DNA from: Bimuria novae-zelandiae CBS 107.79
Lineage: Eukaryota > Ascomycota > Dothideomycetes > Pleosporales > Didymosphaeriaceae
DNA: 64,000 nucleotides
NCBI GenBank assembly: GCA_010015655.1
Contig: ML976667.1
Coordinates: 103,562 to 167,561 of the forward strand
Reading direction: 5' to 3'
Shown here: in pieces, positions 32,880 through 44,287 of the stretch
How the letters are laid out: each line of letters opens with the position of its first letter
How positions within the stretch are numbered: the first letter of the stretch is position 1
Position numbers and translations under genes: made by a program
The notes under the pieces: generated by a model
Told to the model about the DNA's origin: nothing
The model's input: only the letters and a program-made list of their open reading frames with translations
The model's database searches: none

Positions 32880-35800
32880 CTTAACAAACGGGCTAGTAAT
32901 TAGGTTAAAGGCTCTTATTAACACAGGCGCAGGTAGCTACGTCCTAGTCTACCTTAAACACCTCTATATAATTAAGAAGGGACTTAAGGCATCTATTAAA
33001 AGTATAGAAGCTATTCCCTTAGCTAGATATAATAGTTAACTAAACGGGCAGGTAAATAAGCACTTCTAGGCTAACCTAGTGCTAAATAGCTACCGCCTTA
33101 CTACTTACTTTATACCCTGCGACACTAGCCGCCACGACTTTATAGTTGGCCGCAAGCTTCTTAAGGAAGCTAATGTCTAGATTAACTGCAGGCAGCAGAT
33201 ACTTAAGTAGTTAAATATAATATAGATTAACTATAAACGAGATATTATTATCCTAATGCGGGGCATAGCTATAGGAATTAACCCTAAGTATTAGGCAGAT
33301 ACTAACTAACGTAACAAGCTTATAGACGTGGCTATTATATAGTATATCTACCGCTTATTGCAGCAATCCCCTTAGCGTTATACCTACTAGAAGAACCTAG
33401 CGAAGATAGAGGAGCAGCTCCGCTACCAAGCGCTGTTATTATAAGAGTAGTAGCTAACTTACCCTAAACCTATCTCCCGCGAGGACCTCGCTGAGGCAGG
33501 CCTTAAGATTAATATTATAAGAGCTACGGTATTTATAATTAATACGCGTTAGAAAGAGACAGTTATTAGCTATATTAGTGTTTACGAAGTAGAGAAGCTA
33601 ATCTAAGACCGTAAGAAGGAGCTAGGCTAGATAGACCTGCTAGACCTAGACAAAGAACTCCGCCAGCTTCTTATAAAGAAGTTACCATTCCTAGGCTATG
33701 TGGGCGCTACCCTAGCTTACTTCTTAAAGAAGGACTCTAACGTACTACCTCTACACCGCGACGGCGTTAATTACAATATTAAGCTAACTACAGATAACAC
33801 ACTAACATTAAGCCCACTATATAGTATGTCTCTAGAGTAGTTATAGCTTGTTAAGGATTACTTAAATAACTACCTTCGACGCGGTGTTATTACTTACAGC
33901 AACGCGCCCTACGCCTTACTAGTACTATTTACTAAGAAGCCTAGAGGGGGGTAGCGATTTTGTGTTAACTATCGCAAGCTTAACACTATTATAAAGAAAG
34001 ATATCTCCTATCCCACTTATCTAAGAGACCCTTGCAAGGCTTGCCCATGCTAAGATATTTACTAAGCTAGACGTACGGCAGGCCTTTTATCGCATTTAAC
34101 TAGATAAGGAAGCAGAGGACCTAACCACGTTTTATATACGCTATAGTAACTATAAGTATCGTGTGCTCTTATTTAGTCTCTATAATAGACCTGCCACCTT
34201 CTAGTAATATATTAACAGGGTACTATATAGCCTACTTAACGACTTTTGCATAGCATATCTAGACGATATCCTTATCTACTTAGAGGATTCACTATATTAT
34301 AAGGAGCATGTTACGCAGGTGCTTAAACAACTCCGCGACGCTAGTTTGTAAGCAGACATTAAGAAAAGCAAGTTTATAGTAACTAAAACAAAGTTCCTTA
34401 GCCTTATTATTAGTACTTAAGGTATTTAGAAGGACCTAGAGAAGATCGCTACTGTATAGGACTAGCCTATGCCTATATTAGTTAAAAGCATATAGTTATT
34501 TTTAGGCTTTTATAACTTCTACCAAACCTTCCTTAAGGACTATAGACGTATTATTAGACCACTTATAAAGCTCCTTAAAAAGGGCGCCTAGCATGCCTTT
34601 AGAGAGCGAGAGCTTACAGCCTTTTAGTAAGTTAAAGACCTTATACTATTAGATAACGTACTTGCTTACTACTCTCCCTATTACGTCACACGCATAGAAA
34701 TAGACGCAAGCGATAGTATTATTACTAGCGTACTCTTTTAGCTACAGGACAACGGACTCTGGCGACCTATAGCCTTTTATTCTAAGATAATAAGCGACCC
34801 GCAGATAAACTACGATATACACGACAAAGAGATACTAGCCATAATCTATAGCCTTAAAGAATAGAGATCTTAGCTTATTAGTCTATAGACGACTGAGCCC
34901 TTTAGCGCTATTACTAACTATTAAGCGCTAGAGTACTTCTCTACTAAGCGCAAGCTTACTCCTTAACAGATACGCTAGGCTATAATAGTAGCTAATTTTA
35001 ACCTAAAGCCTACCTACTAACTAGGCACTACTAACGTAGTAGCTAACGCGCTATTACGTAAGCAAGAGGAACTATAGACTTAAAAAGAGAAGGATAAGGT
35101 AGCTTGCATAAGGGTCTTCTTACAGGCTAAATAGCTAGACGTTAATATAGTATAAGAAGCCATAACCTAACTTGCTAACCTAGCTACTTAAGGATTACAA
35201 GGCTAGGAGCTTAAGATTACTATAATAGACACTTTTCTAGCCTCTCCCTCTACAGAGGATCCTTATGCCCTCGTTAATTAGGTAATTAAGGTAAACCAGA
35301 ATCACGATAGCCTATAAAAGCTGCGGAAAAAAGCTCTATCTAATAACTAAGGACTATAAAAGCTAAATAATTAAGATCTACTCCTATATAAAGATTAGCT
35401 AGTTATCCTAGCAGTTAACTTCCTACGCACCTACTTAATCCGAGCTACCTATACTACGTAGCTCACTACTTACCCAGGAAAAAGGAAGACAGCGAAGCTA
35501 CTTAGAAATTAGTACTACTAGCCAAATCTAGCGAGGGATGTAGACACCTATGTCGCCGCCTATAAGGCTTATTAATAGAGTTATACGCCTCGCGACTGCA
35601 TCCTAGGACTACTTAAGCTACTACTAATACTAGAGCAAGCATGGCAGGACGTTTTAATAGACTTTAAGTTATTCCCACTTAACATAAAAGGGTATAATAA
35701 CGCCTTTATTATAGTTAACTGCCTAAGCAAGCGCTGCTTCTTACTGCCCTACCATAAGATAACCACGGCGGAACAGGCTATAGATATATACTATCGCTAT

Positions 35801-36840
35801 ATCTGGCGCGTGTACGGCCCACCCAAGTCTATCGTCTCTAATCGAGGCCCGCAGTTCATCTTAGCATTTATAAACAAGCTATGCTAACTTGTGGGCGTTA
35901 AGTAAAAGCTCTTAATAGCTTATTATCCTTAGACTAATAGTAATATAGAAATTATAAACTAGTACCTTAACCAGCGCCTTCGCCTATTAATTAACTACTA
36001 CTAAAATAACTAGTCTGACCTACTGCCCTGCATGGACTAGGCTCAGGCTATACTACCTTATGAGACTATAGGCCTCTCGCCGTACAAGATCGAGTTCGGA
36101 CATTAGCCTACACACCACTAGGACTGGGAAGAGTAGATAAAGACCTCGCCTATAGCCCGTAAGCAGATGTCCCGAGAGGAAGCGCAGAACTACGTAAAGG
36201 TTTAATATAATGCTATAAAGCGGGCTATAGAGATAGCTTAGAGAGGGATTGTTTATGCTTAGGAGCAACAAGCACGTTAAGCAAATAAGAAATAACGTAA
36301 GCTAGATTTTAGAGTAGGTAATTAAGTCTATATTACGCTAAGAGGCTTTATAACTAACTAGCCTAGTTAGAAGCTTGACTAGCAGATATACGGGCCCTAC
36401 CTAATTATTACTATAAAAGGACACTCCTACTAAGTTAAGCTTCCGCTATATATGCATATACATAATGTCTTCTATACAGACTGCCTATAGAAAGCCGCTA
36501 CAGACACACTACCAGGTTAGATAGAGCTACAAGAGGAGCTAATAGAGGTTAATAGTAACCTAGAATAGCAAGTAAAGGAAATTCTTAATAGCTATATCTA
36601 CTAAGGACGTTTATAATATAAAGTCTCCTAGACTGCCTATAATCCTAACCCTACCTGGTACAACGCCCGAGGCTTTGTTAGGGCACTATATAAGGTAAAG
36701 GAGTATTATAACGCATACCTAGATAAAGCGGGGCTGCTATTGCGACTAGACATCTAGCTACAAGCGTATAAGGCCAGCACCTATCTAGAGATAATAGAGG
36801 AAGATAATAAAGCTACGGTTATACTAGCACAAGACAAGAC
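32880..36840 (+). pseudogene. gypsy pol: protease, RT, RNase H, integrase, chromodomain-like end
   Basis: Protease motif ALINTGAGSYV (DTG changed to NTG) near 32910. RT at about 33900-34500 with KPRGG and CIAYLDDILIYLEDS, the YxDD box intact. RNase H with RIEIDASDSIITSVLFQ (34690-34740). Integrase with a VDTYVAAYKAYQQ zinc-binding-like part, VLIDFKLFPL (first Asp, about 35660), SNRGPQFILAF (second Asp changed to Asn, about 35835) and a YYPQTNSNIEI stretch. The C-terminal part ends with VKEILNSYIYQGRLQYKVSQ, chromodomain-like. Many RIP stops; not functional. Confidence 0.88.
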
Positions 36841-36896
36841 ACGAAGAAGGTAATACAATAGACTTAGAGGACTACGCCTACCTTAGAGGGGGGTAA

Positions 36897-37165
36897 TATA
36901 ATAGCCTAGCATGCTAGCAGGACACATAACCTCGCGTGAGAGGCGCGACTGCCTTACGCCTAGGTGTAGCTGCCTTACGCTTGGGCGTAGCTACCCACGC
37001 ACCCAGTGTAGCTATCTCGGATAGATAGATGTTTCGTGCCGAGCGGTAGCGCATAAAAGCGCCGCAGGCCTGTGTACCTACAGTCTCCTCATCTTAGTGT
37101 AGCTGAAATAGAGCCAACCTACCTTATCTACTCTCTTAATGCAGGAGCCTGTGCCCGTCCTCACA
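36897..37165 (+). repeat. 3' LTR of the complete gypsy (269 bp)
   Basis: Starts TATAATAGCCTAGC and ends GTCCTCACA, followed by ATAAA. Less RIP-altered than the 5' copy in its last bases. Confidence 0.92.
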
Positions 37166-37170
37166 ATAAA

Positions 37171-37984
37171 TCGCTTTTTAGGTTAATATTAAAAGAGGAG
37201 GCCCTCCTTAAGAGCCTTAATATAGCTTCAGGCTAAGTACCCTCTTTTTAGTACGTTAGGATTTCTCTCTATAATAACTAAGGGTAATTTCTAAGTATAC
37301 TTTCTTAAATTAATCTATATACTTGCCTACACTATTTACGCGGGCGAGCAACCTATATAGGTCTTAGTAATTATACTAGATTTTTACTTCTTTTATAAAT
37401 AATAAAATACTTACTTAATATTTTGCCCTTTTGCCTTCTCTACTAAGTACTTATTTAAGAACCTAAGTATAGTACGCTACTAATTAAAGGTTTTATACGC
37501 GCACGCCTACTATAAGTATTTATATATTATTAATTTATTAATTTTTAGGCGTTTTTTACCCTAAGTTTATAATACTTACTCTTTTTAACGCCCTATAGGT
37601 AGTCTTGTGGCAAATAGTCTTACTTAAAGAGGCCTCTCTAATAAGCTCCCTGTACTGTATTTTGGCACTTTTCCGGGCCTGCCGCCAGAGGGAGCGCTCC
37701 TCCCTGCGTGTAAGTGTAGGTGGCCTGCCTAATTAGGCGTGAGAGGCGTTGCTACTAGTTTACTAGTATCTCTTAAGGGTGTCGCGTACACATTTTAATA
37801 TGTAGGAAAACTCCTCCAAGAGCTCCGCTAGCGACGCCCTAGCTTCTACTTTTAATATAATAGATTAGCGTACCTTAATTAAAAGCTTTTTTTATAGTAA
37901 TAATTTACGCTTAATTCTATACTAAAAGCTCTTACATTAGCTAAGTTATAGATAGTTAAGTATTTGGTATTAATACGCGCGGCA
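37171..37984 (-). other. 5' half of the interrupted mariner element
   Basis: Belongs to the mariner element at 30055-38027: the N-terminal half of its transposase (minus strand). Nothing else seen. Confidence 0.7.
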
Positions 37985-38199
37985 TTTTGTTGTAGGCTTG
38001 GCGAACCAAACTTTAGTCCAACGACTGTAAGTACGTTAAAGATAAGTAGCTTTTACTTAATTACCTAGCCGAATAAGTATAAGAAAAGCACTCTAGGGAT
38101 CTTAATAATACTTAGTATCTATAGCTTTAATTATATCTAATTCTACACGTGATAATAGGGCCGAGAAAGGCACCGATTAGCTTAGTTCACCGTGCTAAG

Positions 38200-38287
38200 A
38201 ATGTACGAAAATACCAGAAATACGGTATTATACAAGATACCGTATATACAGGTATGCTCTGAAAAATACGGTATCGGCATATCCCTA
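38200..38287. mobile_element. Right end of a second hAT-like element
   Basis: Ends ...GGTATCGGCATATCCCTA, the inverse of TAGGGATATGCCG, matching the termini of the hAT element at 39065-51860. Repeated TACCGTATTT/AATACGGTA motifs lie just inside, as they do inside the 51860 end. The 8 bases outside are ACGAGTAT; I did not find a matching left end in the window. Confidence 0.6.
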
Positions 38288-39064
38288 ACGAGTATGTGCA
38301 AATGTTTTTAGCCAGTAGTAATTAGACAGAGAGTGTGCAGAAAGAGGGCCGGGATTCAATGACAGGCGAATCCGAAGAAGGAGCAAAATGATAGATAGTG
38401 GCTAGAAGTCTACAAAATGGAAGCACCTACAAAAACTTACACAATCACACGTGCGTTGCCAGCTGCTGCAAATGTGTGAATTCAGCAAGTGCTGCCCACC
38501 ACTCATAGAGGAAGCCCCACCCCCGCATTAAACGGTATTGTCAGATTGTTCGAGTCGAGTTCGAATACGATCGAAAGTAATTCCTAGGACTTTTTCCACG
38601 AGTTGCAGCTGCGAGGAGAACTGAAGTAGGCAGGGTTGCTTGTTGCTTTCGGGCCGAGGAATCGTACGATTCGACCCGTGCCGCGCGGCTCATAGCCGGT
38701 GACGGGCCTAACAGCATTGAGGCCTTGTGTGGTTGCATGCTGTGCCACGGATCAAAAGGAATGTGACGCGTCGTCCACTATCGAATGCAGGAAAGCGGCG
38801 TAGAGGCGATGTGGGCGGCTCACTGCTTGGGGAGGGGCCACGAGAGGAGCAATTCCGTGTGCGAGCCCCCACACCGACAGACTGTACATTAAGGCGCCGC
38901 TCAGGGACATGCATGCAGCAGACGCACAGTTGTCTGGCTGCGGTCCTCTGGCCGCTGTTCTCCTCACGCCTCGTGCTTCGTGGCGTTGTATCACGGAGAA
39001 ACTGTGGAGTAACCGACACTTAGTATGCTCTGCTACTGTAGCGTGTCCATCAATGCACACCACT
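38288..39064. other. Unmutated unique-looking DNA between two hAT ends
   Basis: Base composition is balanced and there is no CpA depletion, unlike the flanks. Three overlapping open frames of 98-103 codons (38708-39063, both strands) overlap each other and none resembles a known protein, so I do not call a gene. With 51869 onwards this was probably continuous host DNA before the hAT insertion, as the shared 8-bp duplication shows. Confidence 0.6.
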
Positions 39065-39429
39065 TAGGGATGCTGGATTACCGTAATTTTCAAAAATCCC
39101 TGTAATTACGGTAACTGTACAGATACGGTATTCCCACGTATTTGGTAACATTTTGGCAATATCTTGGCAGGTGAATTGTGTGACGCAGCCATTCAGTTGC
39201 CAACTTACAAAGTCACGCGATTTGACCTATTTCCCCGACACCGATCTAATTCAGATTAGCTTTAGTGTTTAAGATTATTTTTTAAATACTACTTTATATT
39301 AGACCTTTATTAGACTTATTACATATCTCGCTCACTAAAGTTCTTTATTAGACTAGCCTTTTAATTTATTAAATAACTTCCTGTCAGATTGAAGGGTGTT
39401 CTTAATAAGATAGAAAATTCATTATTCCG

Positions 39430-39607
39430 TGTTCTACTATAGGAGGTACCATCCTCTATACAACCATAAAGACATCCCTTACTTTGTTATAAAATGTATC
39501 TCGTGTAAGGGATGAATGTATCTCATGTAAGGGAGGAATATATCTTATGTAAGGATACAGATGCGCCAGCCACCTTGTAATCGTAAAGGACTATGTAATT
39601 AGATACA
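39430..39607 (-). repeat. 3' LTR of the nested copia (178 bp)
   Basis: Starts TGTTCTACTATAGGAGGTACC and ends TAATTAGATACA in plus coordinates. Contains three near-repeats of ATGTATCTCRTGTAAGGGA (about 39496-39560). Same sequence at 46482-46609 plus 47086-47133. Confidence 0.8.
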
Positions 39608-39659
39608 TCCCCTTAGCTTAGGCGTATCTTTAAACTAGAGATTATCCATTAGTAATTAA

Positions 39660-42471
39660 ATAGTTTTATAGATTAATTTTAAAAGCCTCTATCCTTTACT
39701 TTAGCTTAAGCAGGTTATCCTTTTTATTCTTAATTTTATTCTTAATTTTCGCAAGTCTTAGTTTATTTAGAAACTTATTCTATTTATTAGCTAATAAGGC
39801 CTTTATAAATTTATCTATGACTATATTTTCTAAAAATTTATAGTCTATCTTAATTATTCCTAGTGCAACCTCTTAACCTAGCTAATAATTATAGATATTT
39901 ATATAATAAAACTTAGTCTGTAACTTAGCAATCTATTTAGTCATAAAATATATTATTCACTATTTATTATAATTAATTATAATATAGAAATTCCTAAGGT
40001 TAATCTTAGCTCTTTTAATAATTATATGGTAAATAAAGCCTTCTTAGCAACCTGCGAGAAAGCTAATAATTTAGGTTTAAATATTAATATAGTAATTATA
40101 TCTTGCGCATTTATTTTCTAGGTAATTGCCTACTTAATAGCTTAATAACGTATTCTTATAAACTTATATAGTTAAGTATATTATTAGTAGAGGATGCATT
40201 GCTTACTATTTCTAAAGTATCTATACTATGAAGCTAAGGACCTATTCATTTAGTATTAGTAAGGTAAAGAAAAACTTATTTAGTACCTACTTAGTGCTTT
40301 TTACTTAGATTAGATAGAAACTATGATAATTAAGAACTTATAAAATTATTATTTAATTACGTAGTTGCTTTAGCATAGAAGATTGACCCCATTTTTTACT
40401 AATATTAATTTACTTTAGCCTTACTAGCGAGCCTTAATCATAAGAGTAGTTTAATTATTACTATTAGGGTATTATAATAAATCGTATAGTAATCAATAAA
40501 GCGCGATATTTTATTAATTTATAAAGTTTAGGATAGCTAAGGCTTTTAATTTGATTAATTTTGAATAACTATAACTCCTAGAAAATACTATAGGTTATTA
40601 CTACTATTAAGTATAAATTTAATACTTATTATTATTCTTGCAGCTTTAGCAGCTAGCTTTTATAAGTTATTATAAGTAATAGTAAGGGTATTTATAAATA
40701 AAAAAGATAATAATGCTATTCTTATAAGATAACATAGCTTATAAGGCACTATTTTAAAACTAATATCGCGGAGTATTAATATAAACTCGCTCTACTAAAG
40801 TAGTAGAGATATGCGAAGCCCGTAGAGTACTTTATATGGCTAGTAGACTGTGACTACTCGCGAGTAGTCGCGGGACATTCTTATATAGATTTCTCTATCC
40901 AGCTTTGTGTGAACAAACGCGTTAGTAACGTTATATTAAATACGCTCTAGGTTAAAATAAGCTATAATTATTATAAGTATATAAAATGATTTTTATAAGT
41001 GTGAAATAAAGTGAGCTGGAGCGTAATGGCTTTTCTAAGAAAAATCGAGCTGAGAAGCTCACTATATATCCGAGTGTCGTACGTAAGCTCGCGAACCTCA
41101 GCGAGCTCACGTGAGGCTGGACTAAGTTTTATATTTGCGATAATAAGTATTATAGCGTAGGTTTTTTATAAAGTAAAATACTATTATTAGTTATTTCTTA
41201 TAATTAGTGGTGCCGTATACTTTTATAATTCATAGTGTTTATTAAACATATAGGTATAAACTTATATATATTTAAGGGTCTAATATTTTGCTACTTTTAC
41301 TAAAGAGATAGCTACCTTACTCTATGGTTTTATCTTATAATAACTCTAAAGACATGATTTCTTAGCTTCTTTTTATAAATAATATAGTAGATATTCTTTA
41401 AGTTTATTTTTATAGATAGGTAGTTTTAGTAGTCAGCTTTATTAAGATTTATTACTAGTAGTAATTATGCGCTTTAGCTATACCTTATTAAGTATTTTTT
41501 TTTAAAAACACTATAGGGTCCTGCTTTTTTGCCTGCTATAAAGGTAGTAGCCTAAAGGATTATCCATTATTACCTAGTCTATATTATTAAGGATAGTTTA
41601 GTTTAATCGCCTCTTGCTATTAGATATGGTAAAAGGTTTATTAGTAGTAGTGTTACAGGAGGCGTTAAATATTTATACTTAACTTTTCTATCTTATATAT
41701 ACTTAGGAACTCTTTTAGTCTCTTTATTTAGCGCTTTACTAATTATTTTATTTTGGAAAAAGGACTTAGTAGTTCGTACTTATTAAGTATAGGAAGGTGG
41801 CTCTACTAATTATACCTAAGCCGCTATTTTTTTTTATATACTACATATAAATTTGTTTATAAAGTCTTTAGTTTTACCTAGGAATATAGTATTCTTGTTA
41901 AATATTACGTTGCGAGTACTAATTGTCTTTACTAAAGAGGGGATATATATTTTTTAGATATTAATTAATCTATAACTAACTAAATAGCCCATTTAGTCTT
42001 TAGGATCTAGCCACTAGCGCTTGCTTTTATTATATTTAGTATTATTAGTTATAGTAAAGGCCTTATAGCTATAGACTTTTGGGTAAGCTTAATTAGACTT
42101 CTTTAGTTAGGTAACAACGTCGTTCTAAAAAGCTACTATTATAAAAAAAATTTATATAGTAATTACTATTAAGTAGCGTAGTTTAGTATTTAATTGTAAA
42201 GGTAGACTATAGTTAGATAATTTTAGGCTATATCTACTAACGTAAGTTAAAATTAAGTTATATCGTATGCGCTTTCTTTTTAATTATACTTTTTAACTAT
42301 TCAGCCCTTCTATTTTATACTTTAGTATTAGATATTAAAGGCCTAATTATCATCTCTTGCGCTCAGCACTACTTTTTAACGTTTACTTTAGTAATAAAAA
42401 TCTTGTTATTAGATTTAATTACTTTTACTATAATATTTGATTATAATTTTATAAATAGTATAAAAGTACTA
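39660..42471 (-). pseudogene. copia RT and RNase H (nested copia), RIP-degraded
   Basis: Minus-strand reading near the 3' end gives ALGIIKIDYKFLENIVIDKF and IKALLANKQNKFLNKLRL, matching the copia RNase H tail (family pattern ADIFTKPL...KF..L..LGL). Slightly upstream is KKALFTIQLLKEL. RT lies further right but is badly broken. A GC-richer, unmutated patch at about 40800-41120 interrupts the RT region. Confidence 0.65.
40800..41125. other. Unmutated GC-richer insert within the nested copia RT
   Basis: Shows CpG- and CpA-containing motifs such as GACTACTCGCGAGTAGTCGC (a short palindrome, about 40852-40871) and GCTCGCGAACCTCAGCGAGC. The surroundings are RIP-mutated. Probably a small insertion or solo LTR, but I found no terminal repeats or target duplication that fix its limits. 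Confidence 0.4.
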
Positions 42472-44285
42472 ACGTGTTTTACAAGCGAGTACGTATTACA
42501 AGCGAGTGCGTACCCCACCAACTTTTCGCAACACGTAAACTTCTACCTACTATAGCGCCCTTAACTAAAGCCTATCTAGCTTCTTATAAGACTAATATAC
42601 ACCTTGCTATATTAGCTCTTTAGTAAAACTAATTTTAAAACAAGGTAGTTACTATATAGACGTTTAATATTTTTTAAAATATACTTTATTACTAACGCGC
42701 TAATAAGCCTACCTAACGTAATTACTAGCCTAACTTAAGGAAGCTTACCTAGCTAGAAAAGGAGGAATTATTAGGTATATACTTAGCCTAGACCAGCGCG
42801 GATTTGTGCCTACGTACGTGGCTATACGTAATATGGCTAATAAGCTGCTCGCTACGCGCGGCGGAGGTTAGGTTAGCGTCTACTAGCCACGTAACTTTAT
42901 TAAGCGTATAATAAGTAAAGAGCTTTATATAAAGATCCTATATTAATTAAAAGCTAGTTCGAGCTTATAAAGTAAATAAAGGCTAAATACGGCATCTATA
43001 ATAAAGACGTCTATAACTTTAACGAGATTAGCTTTATAATAGGTAAGATTATAGCTTAGCTTATTATAATAAAGTTAGAGAGGAGAGACTAGCTAAAGGC
43101 TATTTAGCTAAGGAATTATAAGTATATAATAGTAATTTAAAAACTTCACGCTACTAGCTAGGCTATTTTGCTATTTATTATTTTGCTAGCTAGCACTACT
43201 TATTTACCTAGTATAAGAAGGATATTTTATGCGACTAGGCTATTACTATTAATAATAATAGCTAAATACCTAATAAGATTAGAGATAAGTAGCTAAAGTA
43301 CTTTATTAAGTATATAAAAAGTAAGATAATTAAGGCGCGTTAGCTACTTATTCTTAATAATTATAAAAGCTACTACTTTCTTAAGTTTTAAAAGCTTTAT
43401 AAGGAGAATAATTTCTACACGCTTTATATACCGCCGCACTTATTTTACTTACTATAGCTACTTAATATTAGCTTCTTCTTACTATTAAAGCGTGCGTAAA
43501 GCTACTAGATTAAAAGTCTAATACGTAACTATATTAACTATATTATAAAGCTTAAATTTTTATTAGCCTTTAAGATAGCTTTCACGCGATTATTTATAGT
43601 AACTAATATTTACTTAACCTTTTAAGGCGCAGACCATGATCCTCTTCAGCTAAATATTATTTTATTAAAGCTAAATATATAGTTCTATACGCCTACTCCT
43701 CTAGCTACTATAGTAAAGGCTCTTTAAAAGGCTTAAATACTAAGTAATATACGTAAGCTTAATACTTAATTAATATTAATATATAATTACGTGCAATAGT
43801 ATAAAAGCTTATTATTAGCTTTAATTATTAAAGTAATTAGCTAACTTAAGAAAGGGGTAAAAGTAATAATACTCTTAGCTAAGCTAATACCTAATTAGAT
43901 TACTAGTCTTAAAAGAGCTAATAAGGTAGTAATAATGCGTAGGTAGCGTAAGAAGAAGCAGATATAAAGGTAAAAGACTTTAATAAAGGGAGAGAGAGAG
44001 GGTATACTTGCTTAAAAGGAGGCTAACTAGTAATTAGAGCGTGAACAGCGTTAAGATAGGGAGCAATTAGGCTGCAGCCGCCAGGCTCTGGCGCGCTACA
44101 AGCGGTGCAGAGAGACTGGGCATAACTCACGCACGTGTAAAAAAGATACTTTAGACATTGCTTAATCTATCTTATTAATATCTATATATTATCTCTTAAC
44201 GTGGTTGAGATATTTGCATATAGAGGTGTATAAAGTTCGTGGGGTACGCACTCGCTTGTAATGCGCACTCGCTTGTAAAACACAT
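42472..44285 (+). mobile_element. Fot1/pogo transposon with long terminal repeats (pogo-7)
   Basis: Terminal repeats of about 50 bp begin ACGTGTTTTACAAGCGAGT (left) and ATGTGTTTTACAAGCGAGT (right, inverted). Each contains a second copy of TTACAAGCGAGTGCG. TA flanks at 42470-42471 and 44286-44287. 1814 bp. It interrupts the nested copia element. Confidence 0.92.
42552..44165 (+). pseudogene. pogo/Fot1 DDE transposase with C-terminal zinc knuckle (pogo-7)
   Basis: Probable initiator ATG now ATA at 42552, same frame to a stop at 44163-44165 (about 537 codons). Core: QRALYKDPILIKSQFELIKQ, YGIYNKDVYNFNEISFIIGK (first Asp changed to Asn) and ERRDQLKAIQLRNYKYIIVI. The end has YKRCRETGHNSRTC, a CCHC zinc knuckle with the first Cys changed to Tyr, followed by KKDTLDIA. 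A C-terminal CCHC finger occurs in one branch of fungal pogo transposases. RIP stops throughout. Confidence 0.83.
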
Positions 44286-44287
44286 TA

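Larger units (their letters stand above)
30526..37165 (+). mobile_element. Complete Ty3/gypsy element, 6.6 kb, with LTRs and 5-bp TSD
   Basis: Two 269-bp LTRs in direct orientation, flanked by a perfect ATAAA duplication (30521-30525, 37166-37170). A polypurine tract (AGAGGGGGGTAA, 36885-36896) abuts the 3' LTR. Gag, protease, RT, RNase H, integrase and a chromodomain-like end follow in gypsy order on the plus strand. It lies inside a mariner element. Confidence 0.94.
30190..37985 (-). pseudogene. Tc1/mariner transposase interrupted by the gypsy element
   Basis: Minus-strand ATG at 37985 (MPRVLIPNTQLS). A helix-turn-helix (LTRREERSLWRQARKSAKIQ, then SKTICHKTTYRALKRVSI) follows at about 37560-37720. 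The gypsy element interrupts the catalytic domain. The second half at 30510-30190 has FLAYFLDLNPIKHL (family pattern YSPDLNPIEHLW, with Glu to Lys) and ends near 30194. Both interruption and RIP inactivate it. Confidence 0.78.
30055..38027 (-). mobile_element. Tc1/mariner transposon (about 1.3 kb) split by a gypsy element
   Basis: Ends CAGTACTAGGAGTAAAGTTTGG (left) and, inverted, CAGTCGTTGGACTAAAGTTTGG (right), each next to TA (30053-30054, 38028-38029). Taking out the gypsy element 30526-37165 and one ATAAA leaves about 1328 bp, the usual size of fungal mariner elements. Confidence 0.87.
29380..38160 (-). mobile_element. Fot1/pogo fragment split by a mariner insertion (pogo-8)
   Basis: The minus strand at 29380-30054 reads as the N-terminal and middle part of a pogo transposase: LLAKRSARQ..KNQLYNFIKQ, QQRALYKDPKAIKAQFKLM, then YSIYNKNTYNFNKTSFIIGKIL (first catalytic region, Asp to Asn). 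38030-38160 carries the rest of the 5' side. The mariner element at 30055-38027 separates the two. The C-terminal half is missing beyond 29380. Confidence 0.65.

Noticed and set aside
38541..39063. Several 65-103-codon open frames on both strands in the unmutated patch
   Set aside because: They overlap one another, have no recognisable domain and no start or intron context. Balanced-composition DNA often has such frames.
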